This document shows positions 28,394 through 37,652 of a stretch of 44,268 bases of DNA, in pieces. How positions within the stretch are numbered: the first letter of the stretch is position 1; every line of letters begins with the position of its first letter. The notes beneath the pieces were generated by a model. The model was given only the letters and a program-made list of their open reading frames with translations. It was not told the origin of the DNA and searched no databases. The DNA lies in the NCBI GenBank assembly GCA_947453825.1, contig CANGHN010000016.1, positions 1-44,268 on the forward strand, given 5' to 3'. The stretch is from Betaproteobacteria bacterium (GTDB lineage: Bacteria; Pseudomonadota; Gammaproteobacteria; Burkholderiales; Burkholderiaceae). The translations under genes were made by a program, and so were the position numbers.

Positions 28394-28768
28394 TTAATGC
28401 AGGGTTCGAGGCATCACTAAGGCAAATTCCGGAATGGGTGCCTGAAAAAAATCAGCCTCCTCCGAGATGCAAAAGTACTCTCCCCTCATCGTTCCTGCTG
28501 GGGTGGGCAAGGTAGCCCAACTGGTGTACTCAAAATGCTCACCTGAGCGCAAAAGGGGCTGCTGGCCAACTACACCAAGCCCTTTTACCTCCTGGACGTC
28601 GTTATCACCGTCAGTAATGTACCAATGGCGCGCAATCAGCTGAATACTGGCTGACCCCGTATTGCGGATCGTGACCGTATAAGCGAAGGCAAATTGGCGG
28701 TTATCAGGGTCAGATTGCTCAGGAAGATACTGGGCTTTGACCGTAATACTAATTTCATGGGGATTCAT
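28394..28768 (-). CDS. apaG: Co2+/Mg2+ efflux-associated protein ApaG
   Basis: ApaG, 124 residues, a single fibronectin III-like (DUF525) domain. The family blocks FAYTVTIRNTGSASIQLIAR, HWYITDGDNDVQEVKGLGVV, GQQPLLRSGEHFEYTSW and the PTPAGTMRGEY stretch are all present. ApaG was linked genetically to cobalt resistance and magnesium in enterobacteria, but its biochemical role is not settled. The ATG at 28768 gives the E. coli length; the open frame runs six codons further. It is divergent from rpe and probably the first gene of an apaG-mltA-hydratase transcript. Confidence 0.94.
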   Translation of the reverse strand: MNPHEISITVKAQYLPEQSDPDNRQFAFAYTVTIRNTGSASIQLIARHWYITDGDNDVQEVKGLGVVGQQPLLRSGEHFEYTSWATLPTPAGTMRGEYFCISEEADFFQAPIPEFALVMPRTLH

Positions 28769-28817
28769 GCTCGAATTCTGCTCCATCCTGAGGCCAACTG
28801 CAAGCTAGAATCTAGGG

Positions 28818-29543
28818 ATGGAAAGCCAAAAAACATCATCGAATCGTCAATTCTTGATTGCCCCCTCTATTTTGTCGGCTGACTTTGCCTGCCTAGGCAA
28901 AGAAGTTCAAGATGTTTTAGCTGCGGGTGCTGACTGGATTCACTTTGACGTGATGGATAACCATTACGTGCCCAATCTCACGATTGGCCCTCTTGTGTGC
29001 GAAGCAATTCGCCCTCATGCAAATAAAAATGGCAAACCTGCGATGATCGATGTTCATCTCATGGTTGAGCCCGTAGATCGTATCGTCCCAGATTTTGCAA
29101 AAGCTGGCGCCAATCTGATTAGCTTTCATCCAGAGGCAAGCCCTCACGTTAATCGAACACTCAATCTCATTCGTGATCAAGGTTGCCAAGCTGGATTAGT
29201 ACTAAATCCAGCAACTCCACTGGATCATTTAGATCACACCTTGGATTTACTAGACTTGGTATTACTCATGTCTGTTAACCCTGGTTTCGGCGGTCAATCC
29301 TTTATTCCTAATACGCTCAATAAAATTACTCAGGTGCGTGCGCTCTTAGATCGCTATCAAGCTGAGACTGGTCGTCATATTCGCCTAGAGGTAGATGGCG
29401 GAATTAAAGTCGATAACATTGCGCAAGTTGCAAAAGCAGGAGCAGATACTTTTGTGGCCGGCTCTGCAATTTTTGGAAAACCAGATTACGCACAAGTTAT
29501 TACAGCAATGCATGCAGAATTAGGGAAGTTAGGAAACGTCTAA
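28818..29543 (+). CDS. rpe: Ribulose-phosphate 3-epimerase
   Basis: Rpe, 241 residues, a TIM-barrel metalloenzyme that interconverts ribulose 5-phosphate and xylulose 5-phosphate. It shows [17 protein letters not shown], the metal-binding [44 protein letters not shown] and [10 protein letters not shown]. About ten extra residues precede the usual IAPSIL start. Its stop overlaps the trpE start (TAATG). In many proteobacteria gph (phosphoglycolate phosphatase) stands between rpe and trpE; it is absent here. Confidence 0.97.
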   Translation: MESQKTSSNRQFLIAPSILSADFACLGKEVQDVLAAGADWIHFDVMDNHYVPNLTIGPLVCEAIRPHANKNGKPAMIDVHLMVEPVDRIVPDFAKAGANLISFHPEASPHVNRTLNLIRDQGCQAGLVLNPATPLDHLDHTLDLLDLVLLMSVNPGFGGQSFIPNTLNKITQVRALLDRYQAETGRHIRLEVDGGIKVDNIAQVAKAGADTFVAGSAIFGKPDYAQVITAMHAELGKLGNV

Positions 29544-31048
29544 TGCTGCGCGAAGAATTTAATGCCCTAGCGAAACAGGGTTTCAATCGTATTCCTCTTG
29601 TCAAAGAGGTATTGGCTGACTTAGAAACTCCACTCTCGCTATACGTCAAGTTGAGCCAGGCATTTGGCACGAAAAATACCTATCTTTTAGAGTCTGTTTT
29701 AGGCGGTGAGCGCTTCGGCCGCTTTTCCTTTATTGGACTCCCCGCCAAGACCATCATTAGGACAGTAGGCACACCATCTACTCCTATCAATGAAGTGCTT
29801 ACCAACAACAAAGTAGTGGAAAGCAATACTGATAACCCACTTGAATTTGTTGATCATTATTTCAAGCGCTTTAAAGTTGCCGTTCAACCTGGTCTACCCC
29901 GTTTTTGCGGTGGGCTTGCTGGATATTTTGGCTATGACACTGTGCGCTATATCGAAGCACGCTTGGCTAAACATCAATTACCTGATGAATTAGGAGTGCC
30001 CGATATTCAGTTGATGCTAACCGAAGAGTTAGCAGTGATTGATAACGTAGCTGGAAAAATTTACTTGATTGTCTATGCAGATCCAAGCATTGCTGATGGC
30101 TTTGATACTGCCCAGAACCGCTTGAAAGATTTACTTGCTTGCCTTGGTAAACCAGTCAACATGCCAGCTTCTTTGCCAAGCAATAAAACTGAATTAATTC
30201 GTAAATTCAAGGCTGCAGATTTCGAGAATGCAGTTCGCAAAACCAAAGACTATATTTTGGCTGGTGACTGTATGCAGGTAGTGATAGGGCAACGTATTAG
30301 CAAACCATTTACCGAGTCTCCCTTAGCTCTCTACCGGGCGTTGCGCTCCTTAAATCCATCGCCTTACATGTATTTCTATGATTTTGGCGATATGCAAATC
30401 GTAGGCTCTTCTCCAGAAATCCTAGTACGACAAGAAAAGCGTGCTGCTGAAAAAATTGTGACGATTCGTCCGCTTGCCGGCACACGCCCACGTGGTGCTA
30501 ATGCCCAAGAGGATGAGCGCTTGGCAAAAGAATTATTGGCAGATCCTAAGGAAATTGCAGAGCACGTCATGCTGATCGATCTTGCTCGCAATGATGTGGG
30601 TCGCATTGCTAAAACCGGAACAGTCAAGGTAACCGATTCCATGTCGATTGAAAAGTACTCCCATGTACAACATATTGTCAGCTCAGTAGAGGGCAATCTG
30701 CTCGATAATATGAGCAATATGGACGTGCTACGTGCGACCTTTCCAGCTGGAACCTTATCAGGCGCCCCAAAAATTCGTGCCATGGAAATTATTGATGAGA
30801 TGGAAATTGTGAAACGGGGTGTTTATGGTGGCGCAGTTGGCTACCTCTCCTTCTCTGGTGATATGGATGTAGCTATTGCCATTCGTACTGGAGTAATCAA
30901 AGATGGCATGCTTCACTCTCAAGCCGGTGCCGGTGTTGTAGCTGACTCCGACCCAACTGCTGAATGGAAAGAAACTGAGGCAAAAGCACGTGCAGTATTA
31001 ACTGCAGCTGAATTAGTACAAGGAGGACTCGATGCTCCTCATGATTGA
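29543..31048 (+). CDS. trpE: Anthranilate synthase component I
   Basis: TrpE, 501 residues, makes anthranilate from chorismate using ammonia from TrpG. The N-terminal regulatory domain has [19 protein letters not shown], where LLES is the tryptophan feedback site. The chorismate-binding domain has [48 protein letters not shown] and [18 protein letters not shown]. Feedback inhibition is therefore expected. The ATG overlaps the rpe stop by one base with AGGAAA upstream. It overlaps trpG by 17 bases. No leader peptide or attenuator is seen. Confidence 0.98.
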   Translation: MLREEFNALAKQGFNRIPLVKEVLADLETPLSLYVKLSQAFGTKNTYLLESVLGGERFGRFSFIGLPAKTIIRTVGTPSTPINEVLTNNKVVESNTDNPLEFVDHYFKRFKVAVQPGLPRFCGGLAGYFGYDTVRYIEARLAKHQLPDELGVPDIQLMLTEELAVIDNVAGKIYLIVYADPSIADGFDTAQNRLKDLLACLGKPVNMPASLPSNKTELIRKFKAADFENAVRKTKDYILAGDCMQVVIGQRISKPFTESPLALYRALRSLNPSPYMYFYDFGDMQIVGSSPEILVRQEKRAAEKIVTIRPLAGTRPRGANAQEDERLAKELLADPKEIAEHVMLIDLARNDVGRIAKTGTVKVTDSMSIEKYSHVQHIVSSVEGNLLDNMSNMDVLRATFPAGTLSGAPKIRAMEIIDEMEIVKRGVYGGAVGYLSFSGDMDVAIAIRTGVIKDGMLHSQAGAGVVADSDPTAEWKETEAKARAVLTAAELVQGGLDAPHD

Positions 31049-31598
31049 TAACTATGATTCCTTCACCTATAACCTGGTGCAGTATTTTGCAGAGCTTGGC
31101 GAAGAGGTGAAAGTGTTTCGTAATGATGAAATTGCCGTTGAGGATATTGCAAAACTCAAGCCTGCACGGATTTGTATATCTCCTGGCCCTTGCAGTCCAG
31201 CAGAAGCTGGCATCTCTGTGGCGACCATTCAACGCTATGCTGGTCAGATTCCTATTTTGGGTGTCTGCCTCGGTCATCAGGCAATTGGCGAGGCTTTTGG
31301 CGGCAAAGTGATTCGCGCCCAAAAGGTGATGCACGGTAAGACTGACTCTATACATCACACTGGGGTTGGAGTTTTCAAAAACCTACCCAACCCATTTAAA
31401 GTCACGCGCTATCACTCACTAGCCATTGAGAAAAGTTCTTTACCAGCAGTATTAGAGGTAACAGCAACTTCTTCAGATGGCGAAATCATGGGTGTGCGTC
31501 ATCGCGAACTCGCAGTTGAAGGCGTGCAATTTCATCCTGAATCTATTTTGTCTGAGCATGGCCATGCCCTGCTCAAGAATTTTTTACTCAATAAGTAA
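31032..31598 (+). CDS. trpG: Anthranilate synthase component II (glutamine amidotransferase)
   Basis: TrpG, 188 residues, a class I glutamine amidotransferase that feeds ammonia to TrpE; homologues often also serve folate synthesis as PabA. The start [19 protein letters not shown], the oxyanion block [12 protein letters not shown], the nucleophile Cys79 in [15 protein letters not shown] and the His/Glu pair in [12 protein letters not shown] are present. An ideal AGGAGG at 31021-31026, inside the trpE end, fixes the start. The 17-base overlap suggests equal production of the two subunits. Confidence 0.97.
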   Translation: MLLMIDNYDSFTYNLVQYFAELGEEVKVFRNDEIAVEDIAKLKPARICISPGPCSPAEAGISVATIQRYAGQIPILGVCLGHQAIGEAFGGKVIRAQKVMHGKTDSIHHTGVGVFKNLPNPFKVTRYHSLAIEKSSLPAVLEVTATSSDGEIMGVRHRELAVEGVQFHPESILSEHGHALLKNFLLNK

Positions 31599-31605
31599 AA
31601 GCGCC

Positions 31606-32631
31606 ATGTCAATTACCCCTCAAGAAGCACTCCAGCGCTGCATTGAACATCGTGAACTTTCTCACGATGAGATGACGGCCATGATGCGACTCATCATGAG
31701 CGGTGAAATGTCACCAGAGTTAGTGGCTGGCCTATTGGTTGCCCTGCGCACTAAAAAAGAGACTGTTGGAGAAATTGCAGCGGCCGCTAAAGTCATGCGA
31801 GAGTTTGCTACTGCAGTGCACGTAGAAGATCGAAGTCACCTAGTTGATGTCGTTGGTACAGGTGGCGATGGTGCACATACATTCAATATCTCTACTGCAG
31901 CGATGTTTGTCGCTGCAGCTGCAGGAGCAAAAATAGCCAAACACGGTAATCGTAGCGTGAGTAGTAAATCTGGCAGCGCTGATGTTCTGGAGGCATTAGG
32001 CGTGAACTTGGCCCTTTCTGCTGAACAAGTTGCTAAATGCATTGCAACGGTTGGCGCTGGCTTTATGTTTGCTCCCAACCATCACCCCGCCATGAAAAAT
32101 GTTGTGCCCATTCGTAAGCAATTGGGTGTGCGAACGATTTTCAATATCTTAGGCCCACTCACCAATCCTGCTGATGCGAAACGTATTTTGATGGGCGTAT
32201 TCCATCCGGATTTAGTTGGCATTCAGGCTCGCGTTCTGCAAGCTCTTGGTATGGAACATGCTCTAGTAGTCTATGGACGTGATGGTCTGGATGAAATCTC
32301 TTTGGAAGGCCCGACCCTGGTTGGTGAACTTAAAGATGGTGTAGTTCGTGAATACGAAATTCATCCAAAAGATTTTGGTCTCAATATCGCCCTATCCAAT
32401 AGCTTTAAAGTCGGTAATGCGGAAGAATCTGAAAAAATTGTTTTAGAGGTAATCGATAACAAACCAGGCGCTGCCAGCGATATCGTCTGCCTCAATGCAG
32501 GCGCCACGCTGTATGTTGCTGGAGTAGCCAAAGATATCGCCACTGGACTTGCAATGGCCAAGGCGGCAATTGCTTCGGGAGCAGCTCGCAAAAAACTCGA
32601 CGCATTTGTAACGGCAACCCAATCTCAATAA
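31606..32631 (+). CDS. trpD: Anthranilate phosphoribosyltransferase
   Basis: TrpD, 341 residues from the ATG at 31606, transfers phosphoribose from PRPP to anthranilate. The PRPP site [58 protein letters not shown] and [10 protein letters not shown] are all typical. The open frame continues 43 codons back into trpG, but that part is a shadow of trpG, and the family start [11 protein letters not shown] lies at 31606, seven bases after the trpG stop. The Shine-Dalgarno is weak. Confidence 0.97.
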   Translation: MSITPQEALQRCIEHRELSHDEMTAMMRLIMSGEMSPELVAGLLVALRTKKETVGEIAAAAKVMREFATAVHVEDRSHLVDVVGTGGDGAHTFNISTAAMFVAAAAGAKIAKHGNRSVSSKSGSADVLEALGVNLALSAEQVAKCIATVGAGFMFAPNHHPAMKNVVPIRKQLGVRTIFNILGPLTNPADAKRILMGVFHPDLVGIQARVLQALGMEHALVVYGRDGLDEISLEGPTLVGELKDGVVREYEIHPKDFGLNIALSNSFKVGNAEESEKIVLEVIDNKPGAASDIVCLNAGATLYVAGVAKDIATGLAMAKAAIASGAARKKLDAFVTATQSQ

Positions 32632-32641
32632 TTGATGATTC

Positions 32642-33445
32642 ATGAGCGATATTCTCGAAAAAATTGTTGCTACTAAAAAGATGGAGATTGCCAGCAATCT
32701 TCAGAAAATCTCTTTGGCAAATCAATGTGAGATTGCACAAACCAATAATCAAGATAGCCTTTTAAAGCCGCGTGGATTTATTCGCTCGATTGCAGACAAA
32801 ATTACTGTTGGCAAAGCTGGTGTCATTACAGAGATCAAAAAAGCAAGCCCCAGTAAAGGCATTTTGCGCGCTAATTTCAATCCCGCAGAAATCGCTCGCT
32901 CCTATGCACAACATGGCGCAGCATGTTTGTCCGTGCTAACAGACGTCGACTACTTTCAGGGCTGTAATGACTATTTAAAAGCTGCTCGTACAGCTTGTAG
33001 TATTCCAGTGCTTCGTAAAGATTTCACGATAGACCCTTATCAAGTCTATGAAGCACGTGCCATTGGTGCGGATGCTATCCTATTAATTGTGGCCTGCCTG
33101 GGTCTCAATCAAATGAAAGAACTAGAGGCTTGTGCTCACGATCTAGGTTTGGATATCTTGGTTGAAGTGCATAACGCAGCAGAGTTAGAACAAGCTCTGG
33201 AGTTAAAAACCCCTCTACTTGGAATTAATAATCGCAACCTTAAGACTTTTGAGGTGACTTTGCAAACCACGCTATCTTTGTTATCTATGGTTCCAAATGA
33301 CAAGATCCTGGTAACTGAGTCGGGAATATTAAGTCGCACCGATGTTCAATTAATGCGTAATCACCATATCAACGCCTTCTTGGTAGGTGAGGCATTTATG
33401 CGTGCCGATGATCCCGGCGTCGCACTTAGCGATCTATTCTCTTAG
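32642..33445 (+). CDS. trpC: Indole-3-glycerol-phosphate synthase
   Basis: TrpC, 267 residues, a TIM-barrel enzyme that closes the indole ring. The stand-alone IGPS form is present, not fused to TrpF. Catalytic blocks are [63 protein letters not shown] and [13 protein letters not shown]. It is the last gene of the rpe-trpEGDC run, so trpF, trpA and trpB must lie elsewhere. Its final 20 bases overlap the convergent membrane-protein gene, and no terminator is evident. Confidence 0.97.
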   Translation: MSDILEKIVATKKMEIASNLQKISLANQCEIAQTNNQDSLLKPRGFIRSIADKITVGKAGVITEIKKASPSKGILRANFNPAEIARSYAQHGAACLSVLTDVDYFQGCNDYLKAARTACSIPVLRKDFTIDPYQVYEARAIGADAILLIVACLGLNQMKELEACAHDLGLDILVEVHNAAELEQALELKTPLLGINNRNLKTFEVTLQTTLSLLSMVPNDKILVTESGILSRTDVQLMRNHHINAFLVGEAFMRADDPGVALSDLFS

Positions 33446-33995
33446 TTCGCTTCAGTACATCTAGCCCATATTTAATGAGGGCTACTAGCAGTAATGAACC
33501 AACTACATCGCCAATAAACATCACCAAGAAATTATTGAACGTTCCTGCATTTTCGAGTCCCTGTGTTGAGAACCACAGCTGATGAGCACCAGCGCTAAAT
33601 AAAGCGTATGCCAAGATACAAATCATGAGCTTTTGTAAGCTCAAATCACTTAAGTCTGGTTGAAGCTGGACATTCTTCAGCACAAAGACCTTAGCTAGAT
33701 AAGGGGCAAAGCCTGAAACTAGGGCAACGCCAATACACACAGACAAATTTTGGCCAAACTCACCAAAATAACTAATGAAAAATGAGGCGAGCACGATGCC
33801 AAGCGCACCAGGCAAACCGAAAATCAGCGTCAGAAATAAGCGCAAGCCAGCCGGCAAGAAGATCCAATTAACGCCCAAACCAAACACTAAATCATGGGTT
33901 AACCAAGCATTAGTGAAAAAAAGTAAAGCATAGGACAGGGCGCTCAGGACTAAAGCAAAGGGGGTTGCCGGTACTATTGCTAGGATTTTGAACAT
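33426..33995 (-). CDS. Membrane protein of unknown role, MASE1-like
   Basis: A 189-residue, very hydrophobic protein with about five or six membrane segments (roughly 10-30, 38-60, 62-78, 84-105, 123-143, 157-178). The segment containing [18 protein letters not shown] and the [16 protein letters not shown] that follows resembles the W-x-PAG core of MASE1 sensor domains. No GGDEF, kinase or other output domain follows: the protein ends KRTKRIDR soon after the last helix. It could be a stand-alone sensor module or a small transporter-like protein. It overlaps trpC tail to tail by 20 bases. Confidence 0.6.
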   Translation of the reverse strand: MFKILAIVPATPFALVLSALSYALLFFTNAWLTHDLVFGLGVNWIFLPAGLRLFLTLIFGLPGALGIVLASFFISYFGEFGQNLSVCIGVALVSGFAPYLAKVFVLKNVQLQPDLSDLSLQKLMICILAYALFSAGAHQLWFSTQGLENAGTFNNFLVMFIGDVVGSLLLVALIKYGLDVLKRTKRIDR

Positions 33996-34031
33996 ACCAT
34001 CGATTATGGATGACTCTATAATGAATTTTGA

Positions 34032-34060
34032 TTGTAGAAACAGGCTTCAAAACTTATAAT
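34032..34060 (+). promoter_or_regulatory. Sigma-70 type promoter for the 116-residue gene
   Basis: TTGTAG (34032-34037), a 17-base spacer, and a perfect TATAAT (34055-34060) face right toward the gene at 34112. The predicted leader is about 45 bases. It is one of the clearest promoter-like sequences in the window, but it was judged by eye only. A second TATAAT at 34017-34022 lacks a suitably spaced -35 element. Confidence 0.6.
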
Positions 34061-34111
34061 CTTGTTAACCCCAAGGCTAATATCAGCCACAAAAACTCAC
34101 GATAAGTAACC

Positions 34112-34462
34112 ATGTCAACATTGAAGTCTCCCTCCTATTTACGCTTTTTAAACCTGATTGATGCTTTAGATCGGATGAATCCAGGTAAAAAGCTCGACCA
34201 TATCGAGGAGCGCTTACTGGACAAAGTAATTCGTGCCGCAGACTTAAAACAAGTCATTTTGGTGGGAGATTTAATTTCTCTTGATGAATTAGGCTCGCAA
34301 GCAACCTTACATGGCCGCCTCAAGAATCTCAGCGTAATGGGATATGTCAAGCTCACATCTAATGCTGATGGGCGTAAAAAAGAAGTTGTTCCAGGTAAAC
34401 TGGCACTGAAGCGCTATGAAGAGATGTCTAAATGCTTAGAGAAAGCCGTGAAATCTGCTTGA
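34112..34462 (+). CDS. Small protein of unknown role, possible winged-helix DNA-binding
   Basis: A 116-residue soluble protein. Residues about 5-40 look helical (LRFLNLIDALDRMNPGKKL). The middle, QVILVGDLISLDELGSQATL followed by HGRLKNLSVMGYVKL, resembles the recognition helix of a MarR/winged-helix fold, and SNADGRKKEVVPGKLALKRYE resembles its wing and last helix. I do not recognise a named family, so DNA binding is inference. It stands alone, with a strong promoter in front and a strong bidirectional terminator behind, between the MASE1-like gene and ychF. Its target cannot be read from the context. Confidence 0.62.
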   Translation: MSTLKSPSYLRFLNLIDALDRMNPGKKLDHIEERLLDKVIRAADLKQVILVGDLISLDELGSQATLHGRLKNLSVMGYVKLTSNADGRKKEVVPGKLALKRYEEMSKCLEKAVKSA

Positions 34463-34477
34463 GCAAAATAATCGCTC

Positions 34478-34511
34478 AATAAAAAAGCCCTTCTCGAAGG
34501 GCTTTTTTATT
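34478..34511. terminator. Bidirectional rho-independent terminator
   Basis: A perfect 15-base inverted repeat: arm 34478-34492 (AATAAAAAAGCCCTT), loop ctcg, arm 34497-34511 (AAGGGCTTTTTTATT). The A/T ends supply a U tract in either direction, so it can stop both the 116-residue gene (plus) and ychF (minus). A second small hairpin, TTGAGC (34459-34464) with GCTCAA (34474-34479), overlaps the stop codon just before it. Confidence 0.93.
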
Positions 34512-34528
34512 GGCTAGCTTAAATTAGC

Positions 34529-35623
34529 TTAGACATTAAACAAGAAGTTCAATACATCACCATCTTTAACAACATATTCCTTACCTTCAGCGCGCATTTT
34601 GCCAGCCTCTTTAGCACCAGCTTCACCTTTAAACTGAATGAAGTCATCATAAGAAATAGTCTGTGCACGAATAAAGCCGCGCTCAAAATCCGTATGAATG
34701 ACACCAGCAGCCTGAGGAGCAGTATCACCTTGATGAATGGTCCAGGCACGGACCTCTTTCACACCAGCAGTGAAGTAAGTCTGCAAACCAAGCAATGCAT
34801 ACCCAGCGCGAATCACACGATCCAAGCCAGGCTCTTCCATACCTAAGTCTGTTAAAAATTCTGTCTTATCTGCATCATCTAAGTCTGCAATCTCAGCTTC
34901 AATCGCTGCGCACACTGCAACTACTGGTGCCTTTTCTTTTGCAGCGTGTTGCTTGACTGCCTCAAGATGCGGGTTGTTGGTAAACCCATCTTCTTTTACG
35001 TTAGCCACATACATTGCTGGCTTAGCCGTAATCAAACACATAGGCTTAATTAAAAGCTGCTCTTCATCACTCAAATTTAAGCTGCGTACTGGTAATGCCA
35101 AATCTAAATGGGCTTGCACTTTAGTTAGCACTGCTACCAAAGCAGCGGCTTCCTTATCATTACCTGATTTAGCAGCCTTACTTGAGCGATTGAGTGTTTT
35201 CTCAACCGTTGCCAAATCAGATAAAGCTAACTCGGTATCGATCACGCCAATATCTGCAATTGGATCAATCTTGCCAGCAACGTGAATCACATTGGCATCT
35301 TCAAAGCAACGCACGACATGGGTAATAGCATCGGTTTCTCGGATATTGGCCAAGAATTGGTTTCCTAGGCCTTCACCTTTAGAAGCCCCAGCCACCAGTC
35401 CCGCAATATCCACAAATTCAACTGTAGCCGGCAAGATGCGCTCAGGACTCACAATTTGCGCTAAAGCAGCTAAACGAGGGTCAGGAACCTCAACTACACC
35501 AACATTGGGCTCAATCGTGCAGAAAGGATAGTTTTCTGCTGCGATTCCAGCCTTGGTAAGCGCATTAAAGAGGGTAGATTTGCCGACGTTAGGCAGGCCG
35601 ACGATGCCACATTTCAAAGACAT
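34529..35623 (-). CDS. ychF: Redox-regulated ATPase YchF (Obg-like)
   Basis: YchF, 364 residues from the ATG at 35623, a P-loop NTPase of the TRAFAC/Obg group that prefers ATP and binds ribosomes. The P-loop [20 protein letters not shown] is near the start, followed by the switch region [24 protein letters not shown], a coiled-coil insertion (about 130-200), and a C-terminal TGS domain ending [18 protein letters not shown]. The open frame has an ATG two codons upstream, but [11 protein letters not shown] is the usual start. It is read toward the shared terminator and is divergent from the ubiH-like gene. Confidence 0.97.
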   Translation of the reverse strand: MSLKCGIVGLPNVGKSTLFNALTKAGIAAENYPFCTIEPNVGVVEVPDPRLAALAQIVSPERILPATVEFVDIAGLVAGASKGEGLGNQFLANIRETDAITHVVRCFEDANVIHVAGKIDPIADIGVIDTELALSDLATVEKTLNRSSKAAKSGNDKEAAALVAVLTKVQAHLDLALPVRSLNLSDEEQLLIKPMCLITAKPAMYVANVKEDGFTNNPHLEAVKQHAAKEKAPVVAVCAAIEAEIADLDDADKTEFLTDLGMEEPGLDRVIRAGYALLGLQTYFTAGVKEVRAWTIHQGDTAPQAAGVIHTDFERGFIRAQTISYDDFIQFKGEAGAKEAGKMRAEGKEYVVKDGDVLNFLFNV

Positions 35624-35663
35624 GGGCATATTGTAAAGGGGCTTGTTTCGATATCATCGAGTT

Positions 35664-36938
35664 ATGTCAGAAGTTCATCAAAATTCCCCTTCCAAATCCC
35701 ACGTCCATTCCGCAAAAATCCGCACTGCGGATGTGGTGGTGGTTGGCGGAGGTATAGTGGGTAAGGCTTGCGCCCTAGGCTTAGCCCAGCTTGGCCTACA
35801 AACCATTGAAATCGCCCCAGACCTAGGGCAGTCAGCTCCAGGCCCCCAAGGTCCTCAATGGGGTCAGCGTATCTATGCTTTTTCACCCAGCACACAAAAA
35901 TTGCTCGCTCACCTACAAATTTGGGATGCTCTTGACCATAGTCGCCTGCAAGCAGTACGTGACATGCGGATTTATGGTGACCGCGGAGAAAAAAATGATC
36001 AACTTCATCTTTCTGCATTTGAAGCTGGTACTCCTCAACTCGCATGGATTGGTGAATCAGATCTCATCGAACATACGCTTGATCAAGCCTCTCGTTTTCA
36101 AAATAAATTAGAGCGCATTAGCGACACTCTAGAAAAAATGGATATTGATATTGATGGCGTAACACTCCATTTAAAGAATGCTGGCTCCATACGTACGCAA
36201 CTAGTTGTAGCTGCTGATGGTGCCAACTCTCCAATTCGCTCTATGCTGGGTATTAATGCAAGCGAAGAGAGTTATTCACAAAGTGCCGTGGTGGCAAATT
36301 GGTTATGTACTTACCCGCATTTAGAAACTGCCTTTCAATGGTTTTTACCTGGTGGTGATATTGTTGCCATGCTGCCATTACCCAATAAGCAAGTATCGAT
36401 GGTTTGGTCAACCTCACCAGAACACGCTGCCAAACTATTGCAGTTCGACCGATCCGCATGGCAAGAGCAATTTACATCAATCGCCCATGGCGCCATTACT
36501 AAGCAGCTCGGTGAGCTCACACTAAATTCTGTTCCTGCTGCATTCCCTCTCAGAAAAATTCGGGCAAAACGCTTTATCGGTCCAGAGGGGGCACCTAAAG
36601 TTGCCTTGATTGGTGATGCAGCCCACGTAATGCATCCACTTGCGGGCCAGGGCTTGAATTTAGGATTACGTGATGTTGTCGTATTGCTCAACATCCTTGG
36701 CAAACGAGAATCATTCCGCTCGCCAAGTGATCTTGTGCTTCTGCGTCGCTATGAACGTCAACGCCAGGGGGATACCAGTGCTCTTTTATGGGTTACCGAT
36801 AAACTGAAAAAATTGTTTTCAGCCACTAGTGGTACAGAACGGCAGTTGCGTAACTGGGGTCTTGGGCTAGTGAATAAAAGTCACTTTATTAAACAGCGCT
36901 TAATTGAACGCGCTTTAGGAGAAATCGATTTTGAATAA
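35664..36938 (+). CDS. UbiH/UbiF/COQ6-family FAD-dependent hydroxylase
   Basis: A 424-residue flavin monooxygenase of the UbiH/COQ6 family, which hydroxylates the ring during ubiquinone synthesis. The FAD motif VVVVGGGIVGKACALGLAQ begins at about residue 24, the middle motif is VVAADGANSPIRSMLG, and the second FAD motif is LIGDAAHVMHPLAGQGLNLG. Which ring position it acts on cannot be told. Since Coq7 is encoded at 19985, this one more likely serves C5 or C1 hydroxylation. The open frame extends seven codons to a TTG at 35643; I prefer the ATG. dsbC overlaps its stop. Confidence 0.9.
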   Translation: MSEVHQNSPSKSHVHSAKIRTADVVVVGGGIVGKACALGLAQLGLQTIEIAPDLGQSAPGPQGPQWGQRIYAFSPSTQKLLAHLQIWDALDHSRLQAVRDMRIYGDRGEKNDQLHLSAFEAGTPQLAWIGESDLIEHTLDQASRFQNKLERISDTLEKMDIDIDGVTLHLKNAGSIRTQLVVAADGANSPIRSMLGINASEESYSQSAVVANWLCTYPHLETAFQWFLPGGDIVAMLPLPNKQVSMVWSTSPEHAAKLLQFDRSAWQEQFTSIAHGAITKQLGELTLNSVPAAFPLRKIRAKRFIGPEGAPKVALIGDAAHVMHPLAGQGLNLGLRDVVVLLNILGKRESFRSPSDLVLLRRYERQRQGDTSALLWVTDKLKKLFSATSGTERQLRNWGLGLVNKSHFIKQRLIERALGEIDFE

Positions 36939-37647
36939 ATGTTTATCTGCATTTGCGGTGATCTGTACAGTACTGATTAGCTCAGGCTGGGCTCATGCGC
37001 AAACTGAACAACAAATCAAAACTGAAATACAGAAAAAACTGGGGTCCAATGTCAAAGTCAAAAGTGTTATTCCGGCTCCAGTATCTGGTTTATATGAAGT
37101 ATTGGTTGGTAATGACCTCTTTTATACCGATACCTCCGGCAAATATCTCATCCAAGGCGAAATCATTGAACTAGCTAGCGGTAAAAATATTACTGAGCAA
37201 AGACAAACTGATTTAAATCGTATTAAGTGGACAGACCTATCTCCTGCCAATGCAATTAAAAACGTTCGTGGCAATGGTAGTCGCCAACTAGCAGTCTTCT
37301 CTGACCCCAATTGCGGCTACTGTAAGCGCCTCGAGAAATCTCTACAGCAATTAGATAATGTCACTATCTATACCTACCTCATTCCTATTCTTTCACCTGA
37401 CTCAGCACAAAAGTCGAAACAAATTTGGTGTTCCGCAGATCCCTATAAGTCTTATATTGACTGGATGATCAATGGCATTGCCCCCAATGGCAAAAGCGAT
37501 TGCGCCACTCCATTGGATAAGAATATGGCGTTTGCAAAAACCTATGGCATCACCGGGACCCCTACTTTATTTTTCCTAGATGGCAGCCGTTTCCCAGGCG
37601 CAGTACAGATCGCCGATATTGAAAAGAAATTTAGCTCGCTGAAATAA
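36931..37647 (+). CDS. dsbC: Periplasmic disulfide isomerase DsbC
   Basis: DsbC-type protein, 238 residues, a periplasmic V-shaped dimer that reshuffles wrong disulfides and is kept reduced by DsbD. A signal peptide (MNKCLSAFAVICTVLISSGWAHA) is followed by the N-terminal dimerisation domain and a thioredoxin domain with active site CGYC (Cys128, Cys131) in SDPNCGYCKRLEKSL. The cis-proline loop is GITGTPTLFFLDG. The start is TTG, overlapping the ubiH-like stop by eight bases, with AGGAGA eight bases before it; the ATG nearby is out of frame. Confidence 0.94.
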   Translation: MNKCLSAFAVICTVLISSGWAHAQTEQQIKTEIQKKLGSNVKVKSVIPAPVSGLYEVLVGNDLFYTDTSGKYLIQGEIIELASGKNITEQRQTDLNRIKWTDLSPANAIKNVRGNGSRQLAVFSDPNCGYCKRLEKSLQQLDNVTIYTYLIPILSPDSAQKSKQIWCSADPYKSYIDWMINGIAPNGKSDCATPLDKNMAFAKTYGITGTPTLFFLDGSRFPGAVQIADIEKKFSSLK

Positions 37648-37652
37648 ATATC

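Noticed and set aside
30376..30783. 135-codon minus-strand frame inside trpE
   Set aside because: It is antisense to the most conserved part of trpE and its composition is that of a shadow frame.
31477..31605. 43-codon upstream extension of trpD
   Set aside because: It lies wholly in trpG and does not resemble TrpD; the ATG at 31606 gives the usual N-terminus.
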